Positions 10,114-21,466 of a stretch of 64,000 nt of DNA are shown here, piece by piece. The translations under genes were made by a program, and so were the position numbers. This stretch comes from Phaeotremella fagi (lineage: Eukaryota > Basidiomycota > Tremellomycetes > Tremellales > Phaeotremellaceae). The stretch spans positions 1,659,634 to 1,723,633 of the forward strand of contig BCHU01000001.1 in assembly GCA_001599715.1 (NCBI GenBank). Reading direction: 5' to 3'. Within the stretch, counting starts at the first letter, position 1, and each line of letters starts with the position of its first letter. Below the pieces are notes generated by a model, which saw only the letters and a list, made by a program, of their open reading frames with translations, did no database searches and had not been told where the DNA came from.

Positions 10114-12327
10114 TCACATCCCATCATCACCTCCGTCATCCATATAATCAACTCTCCTTTGTTTATCAGATTTATCAAATGCAAATGCAATTTCATTCCC
10201 ATTTTCAAATTCATCGAAATCGTCCCCCTCAGGCAGACTCTCCAGTATGGCTCTGCATGCAATCAATCATTCCTTGTATCTGACATAAAGGGAAGGAAAC
10301 ACCACTCACTCGCATTCACATAATAATTCCGTGCAATACAGATCCAAGTTCAAATCTGACGGATCACTGACGAGAGCTTCTCAATTGACAGTCCCACAGA
10401 ATTATGGATTGATTCACTCACGTTCCGAATGGCATTTCAATCTCGGCTGCGATGCCTTCAACACCCATCAGAGTGAAAGCGACGACTGTAACCTAAGAAT
10501 AATCTGTCACTGTTCGAATCAAGCATGATGGAAAGGTCGACTTACAAGAGGAACCATTCTCCAACCCATGACATCGACCAGAGTGAAAGGCAACGCGAAC
10601 AAATACAACGAAACACATTGTTTGAGATGAACGCAGAAAACGTATGGGAGCGGAGTTTGAACTCTGTCGCAAGGTCAATTGATATTCAGACGACTTCGTC
10701 GATAAAATCTAACTTACACTCGCTCCATCGCTCCTAGTTGGTCCGTCATCGATTGGACAAGACCTTGAAGAGCATTTACACCCTACATCATGTCAGTCAA
10801 TTAACCTAGAAAAGTGATAGAAACAAACATACAGCCGGACCAGTAATTTCCAAATAACCATTCTTCCTAAATCTAAATATAGTTCTACTAATCTCATGTG
10901 CACTAATATCATTTCGATCAACATTTCCTCCAGATAAACCAGTCGGAGGGGCGAGGACGACTTACACGATCAGAGGTAAACCTAATTCAACCATCCTACC
11001 CAAACCCTTCTCAGCTCTTTTCAATAACCCAGGATCAACAATAGGATCATCACTGAAACGTCTGATTTCAGGTTTGACCCCAGGTTTGATTAACGGAGTT
11101 CTTTCTCCCATCCCAATATCCTCCGATGGTTCTGGATCAATCACTCGAACGGCTGTTGGTCGTCTCCTCACAGCTGGTCTGGAAGACGTTGAAGAACGTA
11201 AACGACTCAATGATTTCCTATGAAGACTGTTGATATCTGGAGTTGTTGGTGATCGAATACCAACTGAAGCTTCTTCGTCGACTTGGGAGGGTCCAGCTGA
11301 CATTGGGGACTCCATTAGGGGCTCAGAGACTGCTGAGGAAGTTCGTAAATGTGGGACATGGGTTTTAGCGAGTCGCGGAGGAAGAAGACCTGTAGTTTTC
11401 AGTACATGTAGTGAAGGGAGTCACTCACCACGAAGATCTGCATGATGAACACCTCCTTCAGCTCTCAGATGATGTTTCGTAGCGACGACAAAAGCAACGA
11501 CTAATCTGATCAATCTTCGTTTCTCCTCTGTAAGTTGTTGCTTGGATATTGTAGATTTAGAAGGATCGGTGGGGGGTACAGAAACAGTAACCCATATAAG
11601 CTAACTATTAGCAGCAGAACATTTATCACCTCTCACCCTTGAGAGATTACGCGCATTCGAGACCAAAGACGTGAAATCTTTTCTACCTTCCGCATAACGT
11701 TCGTAAGCTGAACTATTTCTATATGACGTTAGATAAAACCGAAAATCGAACGATGGGAATGATTTACCGAAAGACTAAGAGGTGATTAAAAACATAAACA
11801 CTGACAGTAAAATGACCTACCAAGTAGTAAACCAACAACAACAGAAAGCAGCGGTACTGCGTAAAAATCAAATCCCATCAGTCCCCTCCAAACCCATTAC
11901 GAAGACACATACCAACATTATTAGTCAATCCAACATCCTTTCCCCAAAGTAAAGAAGCTAGCGCGACACAACTAGCGAAAAGTGTTACGCTGAGTACGGG
12001 ACCTATGATCGTTGGGATGATCGAAGAGCGAAATACTAGGATATCGGGTATCCAAGATATCTTTGAGAGCTATGTGGGGTTTTTGGTTTTAGGAAGTGGG
12101 AGAGGTTAGGTGGTTGTAGAGGACTTACACGAGGTTTATGATTTTCGTAATCTTGTAAAGAGAGTAATGAGGATAATGTGTTTAACGGTAATCCCTATAC
12201 CAAATTAGGTTTGGTATTGTTTCGATGGATGATTGAATCTTACCAAAGTTGAGGTGAATGTACTTTCACCTTTATCTTTGTCTTTATCTTTATCGAGACC
12301 TTTAGAAGTTGAATTTGAAGCTGACAT
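10114..12327 (-). CDS. Bestrophin-like (RFP-TM/UPF0187) anion channel
   Basis: A predicted chloride-channel-type membrane protein. N-terminal exons give SWIPDILVFRSSIIPTIIGP, a span with SVTLFASCVALASLLWG, then VFRNSSAYERYAEGRKDF, LVSNARNLSRLIWVTVSV and EEKRRLIRLVVAFVVATKHH. This order (trans-membrane pair, S-x-AY-x-R-x-x-EGR, N-x-x-R) is typical of fungal bestrophin-fold proteins. A long polar Ser/Arg/Pro-rich insert (about 10962-11330) follows. Then come HEISRTIFRFRKNGYLEITG, a membrane pair (QCVFLYLFALPFTLVDVMGW and PLVTVVAFTLMGVEGIAAEI), the EMPFG element and an acidic tail ending MDDGGDDGM at TGA 10116-10114. The start at 12327 opens a Lys/Asp-rich head. Numerous short introns; exact exons uncertain. 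Confidence 0.75.
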
Positions 12328-12800
12328 CTTGATAGTTGTAAGATGTGGTATCCAAGTGTAATTGTGAATTTCAATATGGATAAGTGAATTACACTACAGT
12401 ATACTATGAAACGTGCGGGGTGAGAAACGCGTTTCAGTGGCAGTAGTCGTCACTTTCAATCGCTGTATTTATTTGCGGGGGGTGGTGTAACAGAGCACTT
12501 TGTTACTAAACGATTGGAGAGTACTCCCCTGGATAGGAGGGGTAAGGACTCCTTCCGAATTTTCAGTGGTTCCCACGAGAGTGTAGGGGAATGATAGAGC
12601 AGCAACTCCTCAAGACATGATTCACAGGTGCCACGCGCGCTGTGGCGATTTTGGACTTACGATTGATGCGTGGACTTCCATACGATATCTACGTGATAAA
12701 ATTCCAAACCTTTGATCAGAATCATCTCCTTTCCTATCATCAGTCCAGCAGAATATAAAACACGTTCAACCCCTCGAACTTCTGATTCAAACCCACAACC
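12328..12800. promoter_or_regulatory. Divergent intergenic region upstream of the bestrophin-like gene
   Basis: 473 bp holding the presumed promoter of the bestrophin-like gene (-) and of the small locus at 12801 (+). It includes GC-rich patches (GTGCGGGGTGAG, CACGCGCGCTGTGG) and a GGGGGGTGGTG stretch. No coding frame is supported. Confidence 0.35.
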
Positions 12801-13240
12801 ATGTCTTCAGAACCATCCACATCCACCGAGTCCTATACCAACCTCCAACAACTCGAGAGATGGTATGACGCCGAATCCAATCGAACCAACATACTCTTCA
12901 TCACCATAAACCAAGCCCCAACTGAATAACGACCATTCAGTTTCGAAATCCATTCTGCTGGTCCAGGTGACGAAGAACATGATTATTCCATCACTAAACT
13001 TGCTGATTCACTTGGTGGATCCCTTCAGACATCTATCGATATGAAATCCGGTTACTTGACATCAACTGCTTTGATGAATTTAGATAAAAAATGATACCTT
13101 CATTTCGTGAGAGCGTTATAGAGATCGTTAGTGAGGAGAGGCTTTATGAGTATATGAGATTTCGGATCGAGGTTTCTAAAGCTAATCCGACGGTTTTAGA
13201 TAGTTTTATCAATTGGTTAGGAATTAGGGATGCTTTTTGA
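12801..13240 (+). pseudogene. Small unidentified gene, apparently broken by a frame change
   Basis: ATG 12801 begins MSSEPSTSTESYTNLQQLER. A probable intron (GTATGA...ACCATTCAG, about 90 nt) restores an open frame encoding CFEIHSAGPGDEEHDYSITK, then LADSLGGSLQTSIDMKSGYL and LMNLDKK. That frame stops at TGA 13092-13094, directly after a run of six A (13086-13091). The frame at 13091-13240 is open for another 49 codons (starting MIPSFRESVIEI, ending INWLGIRDAF) with similar amphipathic, gene-like composition. One extra A in the run would join them. Either this is a decayed gene, a sequencing error in the homopolymer, or two unrelated short frames. No family recognised. It lies just upstream of the MITE-like element. 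Confidence 0.45.
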
Positions 13241-13356
13241 TTTACATATGGCATTGCTATTGATGCATTCACTATATCTATAAGACCTGTAACCCGTTCA
13301 ACATTTGTGGTCCGAAGGCCCTTGTGACCATTCTCAACCCAATCACGAAAAAAAAC

Positions 13357-13495
13357 TCTATTACCGCAATTCTCCGTGTGATTTTCGATTCGCCGAATCG
13401 CCTGCATCTGGACGTCTGAGAGGTGTCTTCGAATCGAGATGCAGTGCGCATCCGAATCGGACGATAAAGTGAACACGGAGAATTGCGGGAATAGA
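13357..13495. mobile_element. MITE-like element with 23-bp terminal inverted repeats
   Basis: The 23 bases at 13357-13379 (TCTATTACCGCAATTCTCCG plus TGT) are matched by the reverse complement of 13473-13495 with one mismatch. The whole unit is 139 bp. The interior is also partly self-complementary (GATTCGCCGAATC, CCGAATCGG, TTCGAATCGA, and TGCATCT paired with AGATGCA), so it could form a long hairpin. There is no transposase frame. Size, terminal repeats and non-coding interior fit a miniature inverted-repeat element. The target-site duplication is not obvious, so the transposon superfamily is not assigned. Confidence 0.7.
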
Positions 13496-13570
13496 CTATA
13501 GCTACAAAAAGACGCTACCAGAAAAGGGTGTACTAAACCGCATTCTGTATAATCTATCCTTTCACCCTAC

Positions 13571-15370
13571 TCACCCCGCCTCCTCCCTCTCCCGTCTAGC
13601 TTCCCACCTCTCGACAGAATCCATAACCCCCACCCAATCCTTCTCACTCCTAGCAAATCTAGTAAAACCCTCATCCAGACCTTCCTCCACAGCCCTAACC
13701 CATCCTTTCTTCATCAACACCGCGTCGTTCCTCCCCCTAAACCTCCAATCCTCAACGTAATCCCTCTTTCCATCCAGATACCTCGGAAGAGGGATCTTCG
13801 ATCGTTCTCGGATAAGAGATATCAGATCGTTTTGATAATATTCGGATTGGTTTTGTAATGGGAATCGACTGTGGTTCGGGTGTTAATCAATACAGGATTA
13901 GAAACATTTTTGGAAGGGATGGCTTGACGTACTGTCCGATAACTTTTGGATCGTAGCCTTCATCTATCAGCTTCTCTTCATATTCTTTTAATTCCTTTAG
14001 AGCATCTTGCGTATCAGGCAAGAAATCATCGTTAGCGATCCCATGAGCAACGTATAAACCCTGCGCGTAATCGCTGGGGGCGTTAGCGATCCAAACAGGT
14101 AAACCAACGAACGACAAAGCGTTCTTAGGTAATCTATCCGAAATTGCAAAAATATGTTGATGCAGCGGGTGGATTAATCTCATGTTCGTCGTCAACCCTG
14201 TATCCCTGGATCTGAATCCAGTTTCTATAACCTGTAAATCTCTTAACCAAGGTATGAGGAGGTTATAGCCCGTACCGAGGATTATCGAGATTGGACCGTC
14301 GGATTCGATAGTACTATTATCAGTTAGGATTATTGTGTTTTCCGTGAAATAGGAGATTCGGGGGATGTGGATGGTTCCTTCGACAGGTTTTTGTTCGGGG
14401 AAATTAGCATGCGATCGGGATGTATAAGAGTGATAAACCTGGAAATAAATCTTCGTTCAATAACACTACCAACAGAGAAATGAAATACCCCCTACCTTTG
14501 TGGCGAACGGTAACACCTGTCGAGCAATATCTAAACCACTAGCCCCGAATCCCACCACGACCACCGTCTTATTTTCGTAATCCTCAGGAAACCTATAGTA
14601 GACACTATGAACAATCTCCCTCTCCTTTCCCGCTTTGATCCATTCTCGACCACCCCTCCAAGTAGGGATACTGGGATAATGGTTATGTCCACTAGCCACC
14701 ACCAAATGATCGTATTCCCTCTGAATCTCCAAAGTTTTGTTAACTAGCAGATCGATTTGCCAAAGGTGGGTTTGGGGGTTGTAAGTGGCGTTAGTGATTT
14801 CGTGGTTGAGATGGATGTTTTGAGTTAGGTTGTAGTGCGTTGCGAAGGATTCATGGTATTCGGCGAGATGTTTGTGGGAGGGGTAGAGGGGTGTTAAGGG
14901 TGGGAAAGGGAATCCAGGATATGTCACTGATGAAGATAATCAGTCTAACTTTCCGAACACTACTTACTGGTTGGGTTCGGGGTATTTGTGACCAAAGCTC
15001 TACAACGTCAACAGGTCAGTTACAGTTAATTCCCAGACTTCAATCTAGACTCAACGGATAAGTAGGTGATTCAGGTAATCGAGGTGGAAAAACTGGATTC
15101 TCATCTATGAGCCTAAATCAACAACGTGAACATTAGGTTTAAACCTCAACTTAGTGGCCGTACTTACCAAACACCACCTAAACCAGATCTAGATTCGAAC
15201 AAATCAATTTCCCAACCATCAGAAATTTCATTTAGAGCTTTCAAAACCCCCAAACCACCCGTTCCACCTCCTACTATAGCTATTCTTTTGGTCTTGGCTT
15301 GACTTTGCTCAGTAGGTGTGAAGAGGGAGGAGGAAAGGAGAAATTGAATTAAACGATTGATACCTAACAT
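13571..15370 (-). CDS. Flavin-containing monooxygenase (FMO-like)
   Basis: An FAD/NADPH-dependent monooxygenase, probably of N- or S-containing small substrates. Residues about 1-20 form a hydrophobic N-terminus (LIQFLLSSSLF), possibly a signal or membrane anchor. The FAD Rossmann motif is RIAIVGGGTGGLGVLKALNE followed by DLFESRSGLGGVW. Mid-protein FPFPPLTPLYPSHKHLAEY and DHLVVASGHNHYPSIP match the FMO region around the ATG/FxGxxxH-type block. The NADP-binding motif is TVVVVGFGASGLDIARQV. The C-terminal half (ILGTGYNLLIPWL, FVGLPVWIANAP) also fits, and an Arg/Glu-rich tail ends REREEAG. It is followed on the same strand (upstream) by acetate kinase. Confidence 0.85.
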
Positions 15371-15658
15371 TCTGGGCGTACTCGAGGAGATGGATCGAGT
15401 TTAATTATGCAGTATCTTTGTTGGTAGGTCTACCATCTGCGTAATCGAGGTTATGCTATATATATCACCTTCTCTACCTCGGGAACTCGTTACTGTTTTG
15501 ATACAGCTACATATATAGCGATTTGTCAACGATGATTGCGTGCAATTTCATATCAGTGGCGACATTTCGCTGAATTCCGTAATCTTTTGCTGCTGTGCCA
15601 CAAAAGTTACTAACCCATTGTCGTGTCTAAAATATCTATGTATATACAGAATCTACAA

Positions 15659-17231
15659 TCAAAAACCAAATTCCTCACGAGCTAGATGCGCACACCATCC
15701 TTCTTCATCGGTCTCCACCACCCAGCCTTTCAATTTACTCCCCAAACCGGTAATCTCCCTAACTACACCTTTCCCACTAGAATTCTTCTCTTCATCAACT
15801 GAACTACCTAACCAACGGAAACTTTCCAAAACATCTTTACGTAAATCTACAGCTTTCTCACCGATCCCTCCTGAAAACACTATACCGTCAATCTCATCTA
15901 TCGGAACTTTTGATAATAGTTTGAAAAGATATTGGGAGATGTATGAAAGGAGTCGATCTAGATATACTCTATAGGCTAATTCTGAGCTCTTGTTGTCTTC
16001 AGCTGAACAACTTGAAGGATCATTTTTCTGGGTGATGATTTTACCGAAATTCGTGGTTCCTGCTAAAGCTTGTAATCCGGATGATCTAAATTTGTTCAGC
16101 TTCCAAATGGAATTTACTGAATCTGGTAAGACTCACTTGTTCAAAACTTTTTCAGCCTTTGATACTTTCATTCCCTCTGTTCCTGAATCACCCGCTGGAT
16201 CATTGATCAAATGGAATACAGTAGTTGGATCGATAGTACCTGATCTCGTTCCACCTATCAATCCCTCCAATGGAGTGAGTCCCATGGAGGTATCAATTGA
16301 TTGACCGTTGTGTATACAACATGAAGAAGCTCCCGAGCCCAGATGAGCGACGACGACGTTGATTTTATTTGAAGGTTTGTCGAGATGTTTGGAGAGGGAT
16401 TGGACGATCGAGGCGTAAGATAGACCGTGGAAACCGTACTAAATGCATTAGAACCATTTGTAGAATATGGACTTACTTTTCGAAGAGGCATTGCTGGTTT
16501 CGTCTCCGGTTGGGGTATAGCATATGTGTATACAGACTCTGGAAGGGTTTGCTATGACAATCAGTGAATACCGATTCTTCCCGAGTACACTGTGGACATA
16601 CGTGGAACAATGTATCGAAAACAAGTAGGGAAGTGTGATTGGGTAGAGCTTCGAGACATGACCTCACTGCGAGTACAGCATGATGATTCTGGAGAGTTGG
16701 TAAGCTAATGTCGGAAGGTGATCTAGCTTACGTGTAAAGGTGCAAATTCTGATAGCTTATCCATTTCCGACAACCCTTCTTCATGGTCTTTGGTGATTGT
16801 GATTCCTTTCTTGTGTGTACCTCCATGGACGCTGATCTGAATTAGTATTTTTCAGAAAAGCAGAAGCAAACGTTCTCACACTCTATGGGTGACGTATTTG
16901 ATGTCATCCTTCTTCAAAGATCCAGATTCGGTCAAACGTTTCAAAAGTAATGGAACAAGTGATTGATCTGGAAGGCGTTAGCCAAAACTTGCTCTTATCA
17001 GAATGACAGCTCACAATCTACATCACCACCATCATCCCCTTCCTCATTAACGTCTTTACCTTTCCCATCGGAATATTTTATGCTGATTTTGATCTTGTCA
17101 CCCTTTGAACTTATGTTGGTGACACTGAGTGATGCTACGTTGGTGAGATGATCTGATTTCTGACTAGGTATAGCAAATAGCTTTCCTTTAATCGAGGAAG
17201 AACCACAGTTTATGGATAGTAGTAGTGACAT
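15659..17231 (-). CDS. ACK1: Acetate kinase
   Basis: Interconverts acetyl phosphate plus ADP with acetate plus ATP; in fungi it normally works with phosphoketolase (none in this window). N-terminal [17 protein letters not shown] is the substrate/phosphate block. RVVHGG and HNHHAVLAV follow, then [51 protein letters not shown] and near the end [11 protein letters not shown]. These are the ASKHA-fold signatures in the right order. The spliced length is about 430 aa, usual for the family. Six or so short introns are present. The ATG at 17231 directly precedes SLLLSINCG. It shares a 332-bp promoter with the divergent acyl-CoA dehydrogenase. Confidence 0.92.
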
Positions 17232-17563
17232 GTTGTGACTGAAGGGTGGATGTACAAGTACAGTGTAAACGTTCACTTTTAACAAGTACACCTATCCAAC
17301 CGTGATATGACTACCTTCAACCACATCCTCCGCAAATGACGTCGCTGCACTAAATATACTTCTACTCGGCACGTGTATTTACTTCCGCTTTCAACCGGTT
17401 AATTCGGCTATACAAAATGCTTTTCAACCTTGTGCTTGACCTGGTTGGTTACTTCGCACACAGCAACAACAGCCAACAACAGCCAACAACCAACAACCAG
17501 CCAACGTTAACCATTACACTATAACCATAAACTACACCTACACCAACCACAACCACACACAAT
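17232..17563. promoter_or_regulatory. Bidirectional promoter of acetate kinase (-) and acyl-CoA dehydrogenase (+)
   Basis: 332 bp between two ATGs. It contains the 12-mer ATGTACAAGTAC at 17250-17261, close to the acetate kinase start, and a (CAACAA)-type repeat with AGCCAACAACAGCC units at about 17458-17510 in the acyl-CoA dehydrogenase leader. The repeat is probably 5' UTR, a common place for CAA tracts. A CACGTG E-box-like palindrome (GGCACGTGTA) occurs at about 17370. Confidence 0.6.
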
Positions 17564-19393
17564 ATGCTATCTCGTACTCTACGTCTATCACCCTTCATCC
17601 GTGGCCAAGCCACAAGAGCAACTTTACTTCCCTCCACGACAACTCTACGAACCTTCTCATCAACTCCTTCAAGACGCGATGAAGAACTTACAAGAGAAGC
17701 CATCGATACACCATTAAGTTTATGGAACTTTACAGAAGAAGAGAACATGTTGAGAGAGACTGGTCAGTTAGCATATCTTCTGTCTGTGAACCAAATTGAC
17801 TCAACGCCTAGTTCGACGATTCGCCGAGGATGTCGTCGCTCCTAAAGTCAGGGAGATGGATGAAACTGAAATCATGGATCCTGTCAGTTCATTGATATTT
17901 CATTAATCAATTCAAATTCATCCTAACCTTCGTTACAGGAAGTTATCAAGGGACTATTCGAAAATGGAGTAAGTTGCAGGTGTATCAACGACCGGTCTAA
18001 CCACACTTCAGTTAATGGGAATCGAAACACCAGCCGATCTAGGTGGTTCAGAATGTTCATTCACCTCTGCCATCATTGCCGTTGAAGAACTTGCAAAAGT
18101 TGATCCATCAGTTTCAGTCATGTGTGATGTTCACAACACGCTTGTCAACACTGTTTTCAGGATCTACGGTAGTGATGCGATCAAAGAGAAATGGTTACCT
18201 GGCTTGGCCACTGACAAGGTATTACAAATCTCTATTCAGGTCGAGGCAATGTTGAATGGGTTTCTCTTTTAGGTCGGATCATTCTGTCTTTCGGAACCTT
18301 CTTCTGGATCAGACGCTTTTGCTCTTCAAACTACCGCCAAGCTCGATAAAAGTGGAGACTTCTATATTCTTAATGGATCCAAGATGTGGATTACCAACTC
18401 TGACGAAGCAGAGACGTTCTTAGTGAGCTAGCTTTTGGATGTTGACGCTAACTCGTATTAAATAGGTATTTGCTAATGTCGATCCATCCAAAGGATACAA
18501 GGGAATCACATGTTTTGTCATGTCAAAAGATATGGGGGTTGAGGTTGCTAAGAAGGAGAAGAAGGTTGGTTGCATCTACCGAGAAGGACAAAATAACTGA
18601 CCCACCTATTCTATAGCTCGGTATCCGAGCGTCTTCAACATGTTTACTAAACTTTGACGATGTCAAGATTCCCAAAGAAAACGTCGTTGGAGAGGTTGGA
18701 AAGGGATATAAGGCTAGTGGAGTCTCATTGAGAATTGTAACCAGCTACAACTTACTGACAAAATTGCGTGGAACAGATCGCTATCGAAATTCTTAACGAG
18801 GGTCGAATCGGTATTGCAGCCCAAATGATCGGTCTAGCCCAAGGAGCGTTCGAAAAAGCTTTAACATACGCTTATCAACGTAAACAATTCGGTAAACCTA
18901 TTGGAGAATTCCAAGGAATGGGATTCCAATTCGCAGATGTTGCTACTGAGATCGAAGCGGCTAGATTGTTGACTTACAATGCAGCAAGATTAAAGGTGGG
19001 TTTTGAGTTTCGAGTAAATGTTTCATACGCAAGAGGTGTGCTAATTCTGTACTTTAGGAGGAAGGAAGACCTTTTACCAAAGAGGCAGCCATGGCGAAAT
19101 ACTATGCTTCTGTCGTTGCTCAAAAGGCTTCAGGACAAGCAATTGAATGGGCAGGTGGTGTTGGATTCACAAGAGAAACAGGGATTGAGAAGGTGAATTC
19201 AGCTAACTTGAATGAATTCACGTAGCTGATGAACGTTCTTAGTACTGGCGTGATTCAAAGATTGGAGCTATCTACGAAGGAACTAGTAACATTCAATTGG
19301 AGACTATTGCAAAGTTCCTTCGTATGTCTGCTGAGTTGGAAACGAACCATTTGAAAACTGCTGACGTTTGATGTAGGTAAACAATATCAATAG
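17564..19393 (+). CDS. Mitochondrial short/branched-chain acyl-CoA dehydrogenase
   Basis: An FAD enzyme of mitochondrial fatty-acid or branched-chain amino-acid breakdown. The N-terminus is Arg/Ser/Thr-rich ([20 protein letters not shown], then FSSTPSRR), a classic targeting presequence. Domain order is normal: [51 protein letters not shown], the FAD block [53 protein letters not shown] and [14 protein letters not shown]. The C-terminal [15 protein letters not shown] carries the catalytic Glu seen in SBCAD/SCAD-type enzymes. The last exon gives RKQYQ and stops at 19391-19393. About nine introns of 45-60 nt. It converges with the ADH gene 171 bp downstream. Confidence 0.92.
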
Positions 19394-19564
19394 ACAACTA
19401 CACGGTTGGTCTAGTCTGATGGAATTACGATTTGTATTATGAACGAAGTTATGGCAGGTTTATGCATTCATGTACTGTGTTTCGATCAAACTATTCGCTA
19501 CATCTTTCATCATCAACCCTGTAAACCTCAAGAACTTCAACCCTGTAATAATCCAAATTTCTGT

Positions 19565-20953
19565 TTAATCCAAATCATTGGTGAGAACGAATCTGTATCT
19601 AACTTTGTTGTTCATGACTTTCTCAATTACCTCTCCAGCTTTAGACATGGGTAGAACCTGATCGATAATCGGTCTAACACCCTTTTCAGAAGCGAGTTTA
19701 AGCATAGCATTCCTATAACCAAAAGAATCAGTCATCGTCCCCATCAAATCAAATAAATGTAAAAACCCACGCCTCTTTCTTGGAACCAATGTGAGAACAA
19801 GCAATAGCAGAAGCGTTTCCAGCCATGATAGTTGGCTGTAACCCTTCCCACGGATGATCAGGTAGACCGACACTAGTCAATCGACCATCAACTTTCAATG
19901 TGGACAACAAATCCGAAAGAGGGATACTTTCAGCATCAGCCGCTGAAAGAATATAATCGATCTTGTCGAAATATGGTTTAGCGAAATCTTTCTCTGAGGT
20001 TAGGACGTATTCGTCTGCTCCTAAGACGTTCAAGACGTCGTCTTTCTTAGAAGATGAATGGGAGAAGACGATGACCTTGGCACCGAGGGCTTTAGCGAAT
20101 TGGACCGCTAGATCTAAAGACATAAATCAGGATTGAATGACAATGAGGTAATTCGAATCTGACTTACGACCTAAACCACCAATTCCGACTATCCCAACAG
20201 TCTTTCCTGGACCTGTACCGTTTCGAACAAGTGGTGAATAGACTGTTAAGCCAGCACAGAAAAGGGGAGCTGCGTATTGCGATTCGATGTTTTCGGGAAT
20301 GGCGAAGACGAATCGATCGTGGGTTCGGATGGTGGTTGAATAGCCTCCTTGGGCCATTACTCCGTCCGCTGGGGGTTGGTTAGGACTGGACAGGTGGTGT
20401 ATGGGTTTCACTTACGGAAGGGGGCGTTGTAGGTGCTAAATGGGTTTGGTTAGGTGTGGTAATTTTGGAATGGGATTTTGACTTACTCAACCATTTCTGG
20501 ACAGTATTGCTGTTTTCACATATTTAGTTTACGGAAATGTAGTGCACTGAAAATCAAGACCCACCTCGTTATCTTGTTTACATCTGTCACAGTTCAAACA
20601 ACTCAAAACCTGAGCTCCAACACCAACTCTCTGTCCAACTTTGAACTCGGTCACACTCTCACCAACATGAGTAACCTTCCCAACGATCTCATGACCGGGT
20701 ACGATCCAATCGTCCTTGAGTGGTCCCCAACCACCAGTTACTGTATGTACACTATACCCACTGGTCAGCAAACATTCGATTGACTGGGGATGAATTCGAC
20801 TTACTCTGATCCACAGACTCCACAGAGTTCAATGGCTATCGTCACATCATGTTCACCAGCTGTTTTCAATTTATATTCCTTGACGGTGAAATTTTGATAA
20901 TTCTTGGTATCGGCTACGCCGTAACCTTTGGATGTTGTTGGAGGGGGTGACAT
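19565..20953 (-). CDS. Zinc-dependent NADP alcohol dehydrogenase (ADH6/cinnamyl-ADH type)
   Basis: Reduces or oxidises medium-chain and aromatic aldehydes/alcohols in the cytosol. The start at 20953 gives MSPPPTTSKGYGVADTKNYQ. Catalytic-zinc residues lie in CGVCGSD and VPGHEIVGKVTHVGESV. The structural-zinc loop is CLNCDRCKQDNEQYC, with four cysteines. The nucleotide fold is TVGIVGIGGLG then DLAVQFAKALGAKVIVFSHS, with Ser/His/Ser after the beta-2 strand rather than an acidic residue, as in NADP-preferring ADH6/7 enzymes. The C-terminus includes PIIDQVLPMSKAGEVIEKV and ends RFVLTNDLD. About five introns. The call rests on many conserved blocks; the substrate is unknown. Confidence 0.88.
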
Positions 20954-21466
20954 ACTGGTTATTTGATTTGTTGTAGTTTAAGCTTTATGATTAATTTTGG
21001 GAGTTGTAGTAATTATTTCTTCGTTACATTATATATCTTACTCTTTTCTGAATGAGATGACATGAGATCCATTATGACGTACTGGTGCCAACGGCATTTG
21101 AACAACGTCAGTCTTATGAGTATACCCTGCGAGTTGCTTTCGTTATTCGGTAGCACTCCACTTTGGTATCGTTCCATAATCTCAATTCTGATAACCGAGA
21201 TCTTAACCTCATTCGTGCAAATCGTAATCCAAAAACGTATACGGTGATAGGAAATTTCGAAAGACGAACACATGTAGAGATCTTTAGGACCAACTGCCGA
21301 TTCCAGTGGAGCGTTTCGTAAATTGATGACGTACTGTACCTGATCTGCGATTATGCAAACTTTGAACTCAAAAGCAGCGTTATAAATTTTAACACAATCC
21401 GTACATATATATATATATATAAGTACAGCAAGTACCTGACCCCGATGTATCGTGAACTTCTTCGTC
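20954..21466. other. Intergenic region with an (AT)n tract
   Basis: 513 bp between the ADH promoter and the 3' end of the first F-box-like gene. An AT dinucleotide run covers 21405-21420. Short frames on both strands here overlap each other and match no family. It marks the boundary between a conserved metabolic block and the lineage-specific triplet. Confidence 0.45.

Noticed and set aside
13144..13476. A 110-codon minus-strand frame across the MITE-like element
   Set aside because: It runs through the inverted-repeat element and the antisense of the broken gene; composition is not gene-like.
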